DNA of 46,993 nt from Terriglobales bacterium. Its GTDB lineage: Bacteria; Acidobacteriota; Terriglobia; Bryobacterales; Bryobacteraceae. The position numbers and the translations under genes are program-made. This document shows, one piece after another, positions 1 to 7,958 of the stretch (its first letter is position 1; every line of letters starts with the position of its first letter). The stretch spans positions 1-46,993 of the forward strand of contig JAJFUV010000172.1 in assembly GCA_021372245.1 (NCBI GenBank), in the 5' to 3' direction. A model generated the notes under the pieces. It was not told where the DNA came from, did no database searches, and saw only the letters and a list, made by a program, of their open reading frames with translations.

Positions 1-193
1 CGACGCGGCTCACCGGCCCATGCCGCTGCTCGACGCGTTCGGCTCGCCCGCTGCGGCGATACTGCCCAGAGACCTTCTCGGCCCAACCCAGGCTGACGCC
101 GAACCACTGCGCAAGTTCGGCCAGCGTCCCCTTGCCGCTGCTATGAGCGGCCAGCAACTTACGACGCAAATCGTTTTCGTAGGCTTGCGGCAT
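1..193 (-). CDS. IS630-type transposase, N-terminal part, cut by window edge
   Basis: Reading the minus strand from an ATG at 193 gives 64 codons open to the window edge. The product begins MPQAYENDLRRKLLAAHSSG and continues with a helix-turn-helix-like stretch (TLAELAQWFGVSLGWAEKV, then a basic QYRRSGRAERV). This matches the N-terminal DNA-binding domain of IS630/Tc1-type transposases, which typically open with a PxxYxxDLRRK pattern. A GGGAAG ribosome-binding-like stretch lies just before the ATG. The DDE catalytic domain would lie beyond the left edge, so I cannot say whether the element is intact. The upstream inverted repeat should lie between 194 and about 260, but cannot be fixed without the other end. 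Confidence 0.72.
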   Translation of the reverse strand, partial: MPQAYENDLRRKLLAAHSSGKGTLAELAQWFGVSLGWAEKVSGQYRRSGRAERVEQRHGPVSRV

Positions 194-283
194 ACTTCCC
201 GCGGAAACCACCAGAGCTACCTTATAGTAACATCAAAAATGCTCTAGGTTCGCAACTGGAAGCCACGGAAATCCTTGGGGCCG

Positions 284-293
284 CCCCCCCCCC
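284..293. repeat. Homopolymer run of ten C
   Basis: Ten consecutive C residues directly follow GGGGCCG in the gap between the transposase fragment and the DUF4838-like gene. Outside any supported gene, it is either a slippage-prone tract or a homopolymer length error. Confidence 0.6.
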
Positions 294-341
294 AATATGA
301 TCTCGGCGCAATCCCAGGCCGGTTACTCCTCGACACCCTCC

Positions 342-1400
342 CTACATCGCCTCCACGAACCCGGCGCCATATTCGGCAATTGCCTGCGGCTGCCCGTACC
401 GCAGAACGTACTCCGCATCGATGTAGCAGGCGAATGACGTGACATGACGGATGCCGCACGCGGCGTATGCTTGCAGGTCGGCCAAAAAGACGTCGCGGCG
501 CCAGGGGAGCTTCTGCGCTGGGCGCTTCCAGCGGGAGAAACGCGACACGTCCAGCCAGTACTCCAGCACCTGCGCCGATGCTGCCGGGAACACCTTCAAA
601 TTGGCGTCCAGGTTCGCAAGGCCATCCTGCCCCTCCATTTGCTGCGAGTAAGGGATGTCATACCGCCGATCGATCGGCGCATATTCCAGGAACACGCCCG
701 GCTCTGGCTTGACCTGCCGCGGGGCGGCCAGCGTTAGGTGGTACGCCAGGTGGGCCAACTGCGCGCGCGGGTCGTGGCGGCGCAGCGCCTTCATCATGTA
801 GTTTTCAAGCACGAGCGCCTGCTCGCTGTCGGACAATTCCCGGCACTTCGCGCAGCGGCACCCGGGCTTGCCGTCGTCGCCCCAGTAGAAGTACCGGCCC
901 GTCGTCGGGCGCAGCAGCCGGGCAATGGCCACGGCGTTCTCCGCAACTACCTCCAGGGCCCGCGCCGAGCTGACGCACAGGTTCCAATCGGGCGTTCGCT
1001 CACCCTTCTCGTTCATTCGGAACAGGCTCTTGTCTTCGGAGAACCGCCAGCGGGGAAGCAACTCGTTCATCGCGTGGAGTTCGTACTCCACCTGGAGTCC
1101 CAGGCGGCGCGACCGCTCCAGGAATTCCTGCCCGGGGTCCGAGGTGATGAACTTGATCACCTCAAAGACCGAGCGGCCGTGGTGCAGGGCCACCGTCGTT
1201 AACTGCGCCTGCTTCGCGCGGTCCGGCCAGTTCCGCAGTGTCAGGTCTTCCGGAAGCAGGACCACCCCGCGCGTGGCGAAGGGCGTGGCGGCAGGTGACG
1301 GACGGAGTATCGCCGCGCCCCCGAGCGCGCTCAGAAAGAAGCGACGGGCGTGATCCCGCCGGACCGGAACGATCCTCGAACTCAGGCTTCTGGTGGTCAT
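342..1400 (-). CDS. DUF4838-like secreted protein (putative glycan-active enzyme)
   Basis: A 352-residue protein from the ATG at 1400. An ATG at 1436 would add 12 residues and run into the leader of the divergent gene, so it is less likely. The N-terminus has a twin-arginine-like export signal: an ARRFFLSALGG core followed by a small hydrophobic segment and alanine-rich cleavage region (about residues 18-38). The central region carries a Cys cluster, CRCAKC, close to a YFYWGDDGKPG segment, then a helical stretch and a GVFLEYAPIDR motif. This arrangement resembles DUF4838-type proteins, which look like distant relatives of GH67/GH20-type barrels; the reaction is not established. Its divergent neighbour is a GH95-like glycosidase, which supports a glycan-processing role. 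Family call moderate; substrate unknown. Confidence 0.62.
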   Translation of the reverse strand: MTTRSLSSRIVPVRRDHARRFFLSALGGAAILRPSPAATPFATRGVVLLPEDLTLRNWPDRAKQAQLTTVALHHGRSVFEVIKFITSDPGQEFLERSRRLGLQVEYELHAMNELLPRWRFSEDKSLFRMNEKGERTPDWNLCVSSARALEVVAENAVAIARLLRPTTGRYFYWGDDGKPGCRCAKCRELSDSEQALVLENYMMKALRRHDPRAQLAHLAYHLTLAAPRQVKPEPGVFLEYAPIDRRYDIPYSQQMEGQDGLANLDANLKVFPAASAQVLEYWLDVSRFSRWKRPAQKLPWRRDVFLADLQAYAACGIRHVTSFACYIDAEYVLRYGQPQAIAEYGAGFVEAM

Positions 1401-1458
1401 GGGCAAAGTAGCAGTGTATCCTATCGGTTTCACCATGACGATTCGCGATAGGCACGTT

Positions 1459-3672
1459 ATGAACCGCTCGACAATCCTTCTTATTCTCTTGTTGGCGCCG
1501 GCGCTCCTGACGGCTCAACCTCTTCCGGCGCACAATCTGCGCTACACAAACCCGGCCACTGTTTGGGATGAAGCCTTGCCCCTGGGCGACGGCATGATGG
1601 GCTCGTTGGTGTGGGGAGACGGCCGACCGCTGCGAATCTCGCTGGACCGCGCCGACCTTTGGGACGCCCGCCTCGTGCCCGAGTACAGCGGACCGGACTA
1701 CAAGTTCAAGACCATGGAGCGCTGGCACCGCGAAGGCCGCGTGGCGGACCTGCTTCGCGTCTACGACAACCCGTACCGGCGTCCCGCGCCGACGAAGATT
1801 CCGGCGGGCCGCATCGAATTGGCATTCCCTGAAGGTGCGCAGTTCCGCGAAACCTCGCTGGACCTGGCTACGGCTGTCGCCTCAGTGACGTTCTCGAACG
1901 GCGCAGTGGCGGAGATCTTCGTACACGCCACCGAAGCCATTGGCATGGCGCGCATCAGGGGCGGATTTCCGCAGGTGAAGCTGCAAGCGCCTCCCTTCTC
2001 CGGCACCGTGAAGGACCCTGCGAAGGGCGCTATCGGTGCGGGCGACCTCGCGCAACTCGGCTATCCGGCCCCGGCCGCCACGTCCGGCCCGGGCTGGTCG
2101 GCGTACACGCAGGAAGGCGCGGAAGGATTCCGTTTCGCCGTCTACGCAGGCTGGGACGGCGGCGTGCTGGCGTGGTCGATTGCGTCTTCCAACGAAGGCC
2201 CCGATCCGCTCCAGATCGCCAAGCAGCGAGTTCAGGCGGCGCTCAAGAACGGTTTCCCGCGCATGCTTGCATCGCACAAGCGGTGGTGGACGGGGTTCTG
2301 GGCGCGATCCTCGGTGAGGGTGCCGAATCCGGTCGTCGAACGGCAGTGGTATCTGGACACGTACAAGTGGGGCGCGACCGCGCGGCGGGGCGCGCCTCCC
2401 ATCACGCTGCAGGCCGTCTGGACCGCAGATAACGGCAAGCTACCGCCGTGGAAGGGCGACTATCACCACGACCTCAACACGCAGCTCAGCTACTGGCCCA
2501 CATATTCCGGCAACCATCTGGAAGACGGGCTGAGCTACCTGGACTGGCTTTGGAAGACGCGCGACACGGCGTTCCAGTGGACGCGCACGTTTTTCGAACT
2601 GCCGGGACTGAACGTGCCCATGACCGCCGATATCAACGGACGCCAGATCGGCGGCTGGCGGCAGTACACACACTCGTCCACGACTTCCGCGTGGCTCGCG
2701 CAGCACTTCTACCTGCACTGGCGCTACAGCCGTGACCGCGAGTTCCTGAAGAACCGCGCCTATCCCTACCTGCACGATGTAGCGGTGTTCCTGGAAGCCT
2801 TCACGGCGAACAAGGACGCGCAGGGCAAGCGCACGCATCCTCTCAGCTCTTCGCCGGAGATCAACGACAACAAACCTTCGGCATGGTTCGATCAGGTGAC
2901 GAACTTTGATCTCGCGCTGGACCGGTGGACTTTTGAGAAGGCCGCGGAGCTCGCCGCGGAACTTGGACTGAAGGACGACGAGGCCCGCTGGCGGCACGTC
3001 CTCGGAGAACTGCCTGCATTTAGCAAGGCCGCGGACGGCACACTGTTGATCGCACCCGGCTATCCGCTACCGGCATCGCACCGGCACTTCTCGCACCTGA
3101 TGGCTATCCATCCGTTGGGGCTCATCGATTGGGATCAGGGCGAGGAGGCCAGGCGCACGATCAAGGCGTCGCTCGAAGAACTGCGGAGGAAGGGCCCGGA
3201 CGCGTGGTGCGGGTACAGTTACTCGTGGCTGGGGAACCTGGCGGCGAGGGCGCGCCACGGCGTCACGGCGGAGAAGGCGCTCGAGATCTTCGCGACGGCG
3301 TTCTGCCTGCGCAACAGCTTCCACGCGAACGGCGATCAATCGAAGAAGGGCTATTCGAAGTTCACCTACCGGCCGTTCACGCTGGAGGGCAACTTCGCCA
3401 TGCCGGCGGCGCTGCAGGAGATGCTGATGCAATCCCACAGCGGGAAAGTCATTCTCTTCCCCGCCGTGCCGGACACGTGGAAGGATGCTGAGTTCCGAAC
3501 GCTGCGCGCCGATGGGGCGTTCCTGGTTTCCGCGGTACGCCGGGGCGGGAAGGTGACGCGCGTGGAGATCGCATCGGAAAAGGGAGGCGAGATGCAGCTA
3601 GTGTCCCCGACCGATGGCCGGATCATGAAGATCAACTTCAAGCCTGGAGAGAAGCGGACGCTGAGGTTCTGA
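1459..3672 (+). CDS. GH95-like glycoside hydrolase (alpha-L-fucosidase-type), secreted
   Basis: A 737-residue protein from the ATG at 1459, chosen because MNRSTILLILLLAPALLTAQ is a clean signal peptide; upstream in-frame ATGs at 1393 and 1435 give a hydrophilic extension overlapping the divergent gene. Residues ~33-50 hold the family-typical WDEALPLGDGMMGSLVWG opening of the GH95 N-terminal beta-sandwich domain. The (alpha/alpha)6 catalytic region follows, with WKGDYHHDLNTQLSYWP, SSSPEINDNKPS, FSHLMAIHPLGLID and SFHANGDQ, and a C-terminal beta domain (VILFPAVPDTWKDAEFRTLRADGAF). GH95 enzymes act on terminal alpha-linked fucose or galactose; which one applies here is not readable. It ends five bases from the convergent solute-binding gene, leaving no room for a separate terminator. 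Confidence 0.85.
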   Translation: MNRSTILLILLLAPALLTAQPLPAHNLRYTNPATVWDEALPLGDGMMGSLVWGDGRPLRISLDRADLWDARLVPEYSGPDYKFKTMERWHREGRVADLLRVYDNPYRRPAPTKIPAGRIELAFPEGAQFRETSLDLATAVASVTFSNGAVAEIFVHATEAIGMARIRGGFPQVKLQAPPFSGTVKDPAKGAIGAGDLAQLGYPAPAATSGPGWSAYTQEGAEGFRFAVYAGWDGGVLAWSIASSNEGPDPLQIAKQRVQAALKNGFPRMLASHKRWWTGFWARSSVRVPNPVVERQWYLDTYKWGATARRGAPPITLQAVWTADNGKLPPWKGDYHHDLNTQLSYWPTYSGNHLEDGLSYLDWLWKTRDTAFQWTRTFFELPGLNVPMTADINGRQIGGWRQYTHSSTTSAWLAQHFYLHWRYSRDREFLKNRAYPYLHDVAVFLEAFTANKDAQGKRTHPLSSSPEINDNKPSAWFDQVTNFDLALDRWTFEKAAELAAELGLKDDEARWRHVLGELPAFSKAADGTLLIAPGYPLPASHRHFSHLMAIHPLGLIDWDQGEEARRTIKASLEELRRKGPDAWCGYSYSWLGNLAARARHGVTAEKALEIFATAFCLRNSFHANGDQSKKGYSKFTYRPFTLEGNFAMPAALQEMLMQSHSGKVILFPAVPDTWKDAEFRTLRADGAFLVSAVRRGGKVTRVEIASEKGGEMQLVSPTDGRIMKINFKPGEKRTLRF

Positions 3673-3677
3673 AGACG

Positions 3678-4922
3678 CTACGGACGCCCGGTACGCCCGC
3701 GCCCCGATGACGATGTGTCCATAATCCTGTTCACCTCAGCGGCGGCACGGGAGAGCGCGTCTTCTGGCGACATACGTCCGGTGAAGGCGCACTGAATGGT
3801 CGACCAGAGGACTTCTTCTATCTCCGGGTATTCTTTGAGCCGGGGCGGCAACAGCATGTCGTTGGCGATCACCTGCCCCAGCAGTTCGAGCCTGGCTGCC
3901 TCCTGTGAACCTGGGGCTGCTGAGGCTGCCGCCTTGCGGTGGACCTCGGTGCGGGCGCTAATGGCCCCATTACGCATCTCCACTTCCTGACAGCCGGCCG
4001 ATACCAGCCAGCGCAGAAGGGAGAGCGCCGCGTCCAGGTGCCGGACGCTGGTGGGGATCGCGAAGGTGAAGCCTCCCGAATAGACGAACCGCCTTCCGCA
4101 CGTGCCAACGGGATAGAGAGCAACGCCGAACTTACCCGCGACCTTGGACGTCGCCGGATTCGTATAGAGGTGGTAACCGCTGGGCCAGTCTGTAGTCATG
4201 GCGGACCGGCCGTCCAGGAAGCACTTCGTAACCTCGTCGTAGTGCCAGTCAGGCACTTGAGGCGCGGACGCCTTGGCATATAGTTCGGCGAGGAACCTGA
4301 GGGTCCAGAGTCCGGCCTCGTCGTTGAATGCGGCGCGCAGTTCATGATCGAGCAGCGTGCCGCCCGCCATGGCGTGCAATTCGAAGAAGTGGCCGAACAA
4401 ACCGGAGTAGCGCCCCGGGAACACAAAACCATATAGTCCCGGAGGCCTGTTGAAATGGGTAGCCGTCTCCAACAGTTCATTCCATGTACCGGGAACGCGC
4501 AACTGGCGGCCAAAGCGGCACAGGAAGGAGCGCTTCTCTTCCGGGTCCTCGAACAGATCCCGGCGGTAATACAGCAGTTTGACGTCGATGTTGCGCGGCA
4601 CTCCCAGCAAACGCCCGTCCACGCGGGCCAGTTCCACCATCTTCGGCGCGAAAGCGCTCAACTCCTCCGAGGTGATGTAAGGATCCAGCGGCAGGAGAAA
4701 GTCAGCCTGCGAGGGAGCGTATTTGGTGTGCGTGGAAATCAGGTCGTAACGCAGCGCACCAGATTCGAATTCCGAGCGCAGCCGTTCGTTCAAAGCTGGA
4801 TGCGGCAACTTGACGGCGATTTCGACTTCGTATCCCGACGCTTTCTCCCATGCGGGGATCGTTTCGTAGAGGTGGTCGTACATCGGGCCGCCGACCAGCG
4901 CCACGCGGAGACGTTCAGGCAT
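3678..4922 (-). CDS. Family 1 extracellular solute-binding protein homologue without a signal peptide
   Basis: A 414-residue protein resembling ABC-type sugar-binding proteins (bacterial family 1): MPERLRVALVGGPMYDHLYE opening, a GVPRNIDVKLLYYRRDLF hinge segment, PGTWNELLETATHFN, and a C-terminal half with the family-like RSAMTTDWPSG and GGFTFAIPTS segments. Those segments are the basis for the family call. The odd point is the N-terminus: it goes straight into the first beta strand with no hydrophobic export signal or lipobox, and no upstream start could supply one, since the SDR gene ends three bases upstream. No permease or ATPase lies nearby. It may be cytoplasmic, or a binding protein recruited to a new role beside the dehydrogenase. 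Confidence 0.78.
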   Translation of the reverse strand: MPERLRVALVGGPMYDHLYETIPAWEKASGYEVEIAVKLPHPALNERLRSEFESGALRYDLISTHTKYAPSQADFLLPLDPYITSEELSAFAPKMVELARVDGRLLGVPRNIDVKLLYYRRDLFEDPEEKRSFLCRFGRQLRVPGTWNELLETATHFNRPPGLYGFVFPGRYSGLFGHFFELHAMAGGTLLDHELRAAFNDEAGLWTLRFLAELYAKASAPQVPDWHYDEVTKCFLDGRSAMTTDWPSGYHLYTNPATSKVAGKFGVALYPVGTCGRRFVYSGGFTFAIPTSVRHLDAALSLLRWLVSAGCQEVEMRNGAISARTEVHRKAAASAAPGSQEAARLELLGQVIANDMLLPPRLKEYPEIEEVLWSTIQCAFTGRMSPEDALSRAAAEVNRIMDTSSSGRGRTGRP

Positions 4923-4925
4923 GTG

Positions 4926-5699
4926 TCAGTACCCTAACGTGAGGGCGCCATCCACCGGCAGTGCGACACCGGTGACGAAAGAGGCGGCGTCGCTCGCCAG
5001 GAACAGCACCGCTTGCCCGACCTCTTCCGGCGTGGCGATCCGCCCCAACGGGTGGACGCCGAAGATGTACTTGCGCGCGGCATCGGAATCCGGCTGCTGT
5101 CCGAACCAATCCTCGACCAGCGGCGTTTGTACCCATCCGGGGCAGATGCAGTTCACGCGGATGCCATCCTTGGCAAAGTCCAGCGCCATACCCTTGGTCA
5201 TCGCGATGATGCCGCCCTTCGTCGCGGAGTAAGCGCCCGCGTTCGACTGGCCGACCAGTCCCACCATGGACGACATGTTTACGATGCAGCCCTTTCGCGC
5301 ACGAAGGTGCGGGATCGCAAACTTTGAGCAGAGGAAGACGCTCTTTAGATTGTTACGGAGTATGTAGTCCCATTCCTCTTCGCTGGTGGCCTCGATACTT
5401 TTCGAAATATGGTAGCCCGCGTTGTTCACGAGAATATCGAGTCCACCGAAATGTGCGACAACCGCGTCGATCATGGTGCGCACGCCGGCACTTTCCGACA
5501 CATCGCAGCGGAAAGCGAGCGCAGATGGCCCTATTGTCGATATCTCGTCCGCCACGACACGTGCAGCGGCTTCGTCAAGATCGACGATCGCCACTGACGC
5601 GCCCGCCCGCGCCAGGACCATCGCACACCCCTTGCCGATGCCCTTGGCGCCCCCAGTCACAATGGCCACCCTGCCCTTCAGTTCCATCGGTTTCCCCAT
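4926..5699 (-). CDS. SDR family oxidoreductase (classical short-chain dehydrogenase)
   Basis: A 257-residue classical short-chain dehydrogenase/reductase. It shows the NAD(P) motif TGGAKGIG (residues ~15-22), an Asp at the end of beta-2 (IVDLDEA, suggesting NAD preference), NNAG (~92-95), catalytic Ser in NMSS (~143) and the YSATK active site (Tyr157, Lys161). The ending (PLGRIATPEEVGQAVLFLASDAASFVTG, then PVDGALTLGY) is typical of sugar or polyol dehydrogenases of this class. Cofactor and fold are clear; the substrate is not. It is the first gene of a two-gene unit with the solute-binding homologue, three bases apart, and is divergent from the GH3 gene across 116 bases. Confidence 0.9.
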   Translation of the reverse strand: MGKPMELKGRVAIVTGGAKGIGKGCAMVLARAGASVAIVDLDEAAARVVADEISTIGPSALAFRCDVSESAGVRTMIDAVVAHFGGLDILVNNAGYHISKSIEATSEEEWDYILRNNLKSVFLCSKFAIPHLRARKGCIVNMSSMVGLVGQSNAGAYSATKGGIIAMTKGMALDFAKDGIRVNCICPGWVQTPLVEDWFGQQPDSDAARKYIFGVHPLGRIATPEEVGQAVLFLASDAASFVTGVALPVDGALTLGY

Positions 5700-5768
5700 A
5701 GCTCACCGTAGAGTATACAGCCGCAGCAGACGTCACCAAGTGCGAATCGTCATTTGGCGGCTGGCCCG

Positions 5769-5781
5769 TGTCATGATGACA
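5769..5781. promoter_or_regulatory. Palindrome in the SDR/GH3 divergent region, possible operator
   Basis: TGTCATGATGACA is a perfect palindrome of two 6-base arms around a central G. It lies 34 bases before the GH3 start and about 70 bases before the SDR start, where a shared regulator of the two divergent units would bind. No regulator gene is adjacent; a functional site is inference. Confidence 0.3.
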
Positions 5782-5815
5782 TACATCGGTCCCGTCCACA
5801 GGAGAAGATAAGTTC

Positions 5816-7576
5816 ATGACGCGTCTCCCAATAAGCCTCCTGAGCCTGATCCTCGCCTTCCCGTTGTCCGCGCAGGTGGCGAAAGAGGCACCGCAGGCGC
5901 TCGACGGCCCTGCGCGGCAATGGGTGGAGGAAACGCTCGGCAAGCTCGCAGTCGAGGAGAAGGTCGGCCAGATTATTACTGCTGGCGCCGAAGCGGATTT
6001 CACCAATGCCGGCGGCGAGCGCTTCCGCTTGCTGCGCGAGGAGATTACCCGGTATCACGTGGGATCCTACTATTTCGGCGCCATGGGCGAAGCCGCCGGC
6101 GCCGCGCTGCTGCTCCGCCGGATGCAGGAAACGGCGCGTCTGCCTCTGCTGTTTGCCTTCGACATGGAGGGAGGCGCGGGTTTCACTCTGCGGGGAGCCA
6201 CGCGTTTTCCGATGCCCATGGCAATTGGAGCCACCGCCGATCCGCGGAACGCTTACTTAGTGGCCAGGCTCACTGCGGTCGAAGCCCGAGCACTCGGCAT
6301 CAACGTCAATTACTCGCCAGTGTCGGACGTCAACAATAATCCCCGGAATCCCATCATTAGCATCCGCTCATTCGGCGAGGACCCGAAGCAGGTGGCCGCC
6401 ATAGTGGCCGCCTATGTGCGCGGCTGCCAGCAGGAGGGCGTGCTCGCCACCGCCAAGCACTTCCCGGGACACGGCGATACGTCGCAGGACTCGCACATCG
6501 AACTGCCGCTGGTGAGTGCTACGCGCGAGCACCTGGAAGCAGTGGAACTTCCGCCTTTCCAGGCCGCCATCGATGCAGGCGTCGCAATGGTGATGACCGC
6601 GCACTTGGACGTACCCGCCCTGGGACTCGAAGAGAAAGGTCTGCCCGCCACGTTGTCGGCTCGCGTACTCTCCGGTCTGCTGCGCGGAAAGATGGGCTTC
6701 CAGGGTCTGATTGTCACGGATTCCATGACGATGGGAGGAATCACGCAGCGCTATTCGGAAGGCGATGCGGCTGTGCGTGCGTTCCTGGCCGGGGCGGACA
6801 TGATCCTGGACCCACCCTCTTTCCGGCGTTACCCTAAGCAACCGGAGAAACCTGCGTTTCACGCGCTGGTGCGCGCGGTCCAGAGCGGCGCGATCTCGCA
6901 GGAGCGGCTGGACGCTTCGGTTCGCCGCCTCCTCGAAGCCAAGGCCCGCCTCGGTCTGCACCGGTCGCGTCAAAGCGCGGCGCGCCTCGATGAGGTAGTG
7001 GGTGCGCCGGAGCATCAGGCCGCGGCACAGCGGATCATGGAGCAGGCCGTGACCCTTGTACGTGACGCCAGGCACGTGCTGCCGCTCCGGCCGAAACCCG
7101 GCGAACGCGTTCTACTTCTGACGGTGAAGGACGACCAGGAAGCCGGAGATGAACGAGGCCGTGCCTTTGTACAGGAGTTCGTCGCGCGGCACGCGAACAC
7201 CAGGCATGTAGAGGTACTGGCGGGCTTGACGCCGCGGGAAGCGGGACTGATTCTGGAACTCGCCCGGCAGGCGGATCAGGTCACGGCTGCGGCCTACATC
7301 CGCATCTTTGCCTATAAGGGATCCGTGGATCTCTCGCCAGCGCAGATCCCCTTGCTCAAGGACCTGTCCCACATCCAGAGGCCGTTCGCATTCGTGTTGT
7401 TAGGGAGCCCATATTTGCTCCAATCGGTACCGGAGCTACCCAGCTACGTAGTGACTTACGACGATTACCCCGGCGCAGAGCTGGCGGCTGTGAAAGCACT
7501 CTTCGGCGAGATTCCCTTCTGGGGCAAATTACCCATCAGCCTGCCAGGTCTGTACCCGGCTGGGCACCGAATGTAA
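5816..7576 (+). CDS. GH3 beta-N-acetylhexosaminidase-like enzyme (NagZ-type), secreted
   Basis: A 586-residue glycoside hydrolase family 3 protein with an N-terminal signal peptide (MTRLPISLLSLILAFPLSAQ). An AGGAGAAG ribosome-binding site precedes the ATG. The TIM-barrel domain (about 35-350) carries the NagZ-type KHFPGHGDTSQDSH motif (214-227), which holds the His-Asp acid/base dyad of that branch, and the nucleophile Asp302 in GLIVTDSMTM. A reduced C-terminal alpha/beta sandwich domain follows (about 390-586), so it is the two-domain type. The family hydrolyses beta-N-acetylglucosaminides, and this branch is often linked to peptidoglycan or chitin turnover. Export suggests work on external glycans or wall fragments rather than cytoplasmic recycling. 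It is divergent from the SDR unit. Confidence 0.9.
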   Translation: MTRLPISLLSLILAFPLSAQVAKEAPQALDGPARQWVEETLGKLAVEEKVGQIITAGAEADFTNAGGERFRLLREEITRYHVGSYYFGAMGEAAGAALLLRRMQETARLPLLFAFDMEGGAGFTLRGATRFPMPMAIGATADPRNAYLVARLTAVEARALGINVNYSPVSDVNNNPRNPIISIRSFGEDPKQVAAIVAAYVRGCQQEGVLATAKHFPGHGDTSQDSHIELPLVSATREHLEAVELPPFQAAIDAGVAMVMTAHLDVPALGLEEKGLPATLSARVLSGLLRGKMGFQGLIVTDSMTMGGITQRYSEGDAAVRAFLAGADMILDPPSFRRYPKQPEKPAFHALVRAVQSGAISQERLDASVRRLLEAKARLGLHRSRQSAARLDEVVGAPEHQAAAQRIMEQAVTLVRDARHVLPLRPKPGERVLLLTVKDDQEAGDERGRAFVQEFVARHANTRHVEVLAGLTPREAGLILELARQADQVTAAAYIRIFAYKGSVDLSPAQIPLLKDLSHIQRPFAFVLLGSPYLLQSVPELPSYVVTYDDYPGAELAAVKALFGEIPFWGKLPISLPGLYPAGHRM

Positions 7577-7958
7577 GGTTCGTAGCGGAAGGGGAATAGG
7601 CCACGGCGGAGGTCCGCTGTAGTCGACTGCAAGCAGCACTACCCAACCACATATTTCTGCAGTCAAATTCTTGTGATAGACAAAGGAGGGAGTCGGCGCT
7701 TTGTCGTCCGTGGCTGGCGCCGTATCGTACTGCGCAGCAAAGCCGATAGGCGCGTCGACGAGTTTCCAACCAGAAACACATCAATCCTGAAATCCCCAAG
7801 GCAAGAGTTGGCCGGGAGCGAAGCGCCAAACACTTATAAGTTCCTATCCATCTTCCACCCTTGTAAGTGTTTACTCGACGGCTTGCACAGAAGCCGTCAC
7901 CTGGTGCAGGAGACTTCCTCACCAAGCGTCTCCTGCTTGACCTCTCCTCGAAATGCTT
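7577..7958. other. Convergent intergenic region, no gene supported
   Basis: These 382 bases separate the GH3 gene from the end of the long minus-strand locus. Reading frames on both strands here have low-complexity, Arg/Ser-rich products with no recognisable domain, and they run into the neighbouring genes. Apart from the hairpin at 7828-7872 I see nothing. Confidence 0.6.
7828..7872. terminator. Long hairpin between convergent genes, possible bidirectional terminator
   Basis: AAACACTTATAAG (7828-7840) and CTTGTAAGTGTTT (7860-7872) are inverted copies, 12 of 13 positions paired, separated by 19 bases. The hairpin lies between the ends of the GH3 gene (+) and the last gene of the polysaccharide locus (-). 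There is no clean U tract, so efficient intrinsic termination is not assured. Confidence 0.4.

Noticed and set aside
20..247. Plus-strand 75-codon frame at the left edge
   Set aside because: It is antisense to the transposase fragment, which has a clear helix-turn-helix start; the plus-strand product has no recognisable pattern.
2436..2447. Second copy of the ops-like 12-mer (antisense, inside the GH95 gene)
   Set aside because: It falls in a codon context for Lys-Leu-Pro-Pro in a well-supported gene and has no operon leader around it; judged coincidental.
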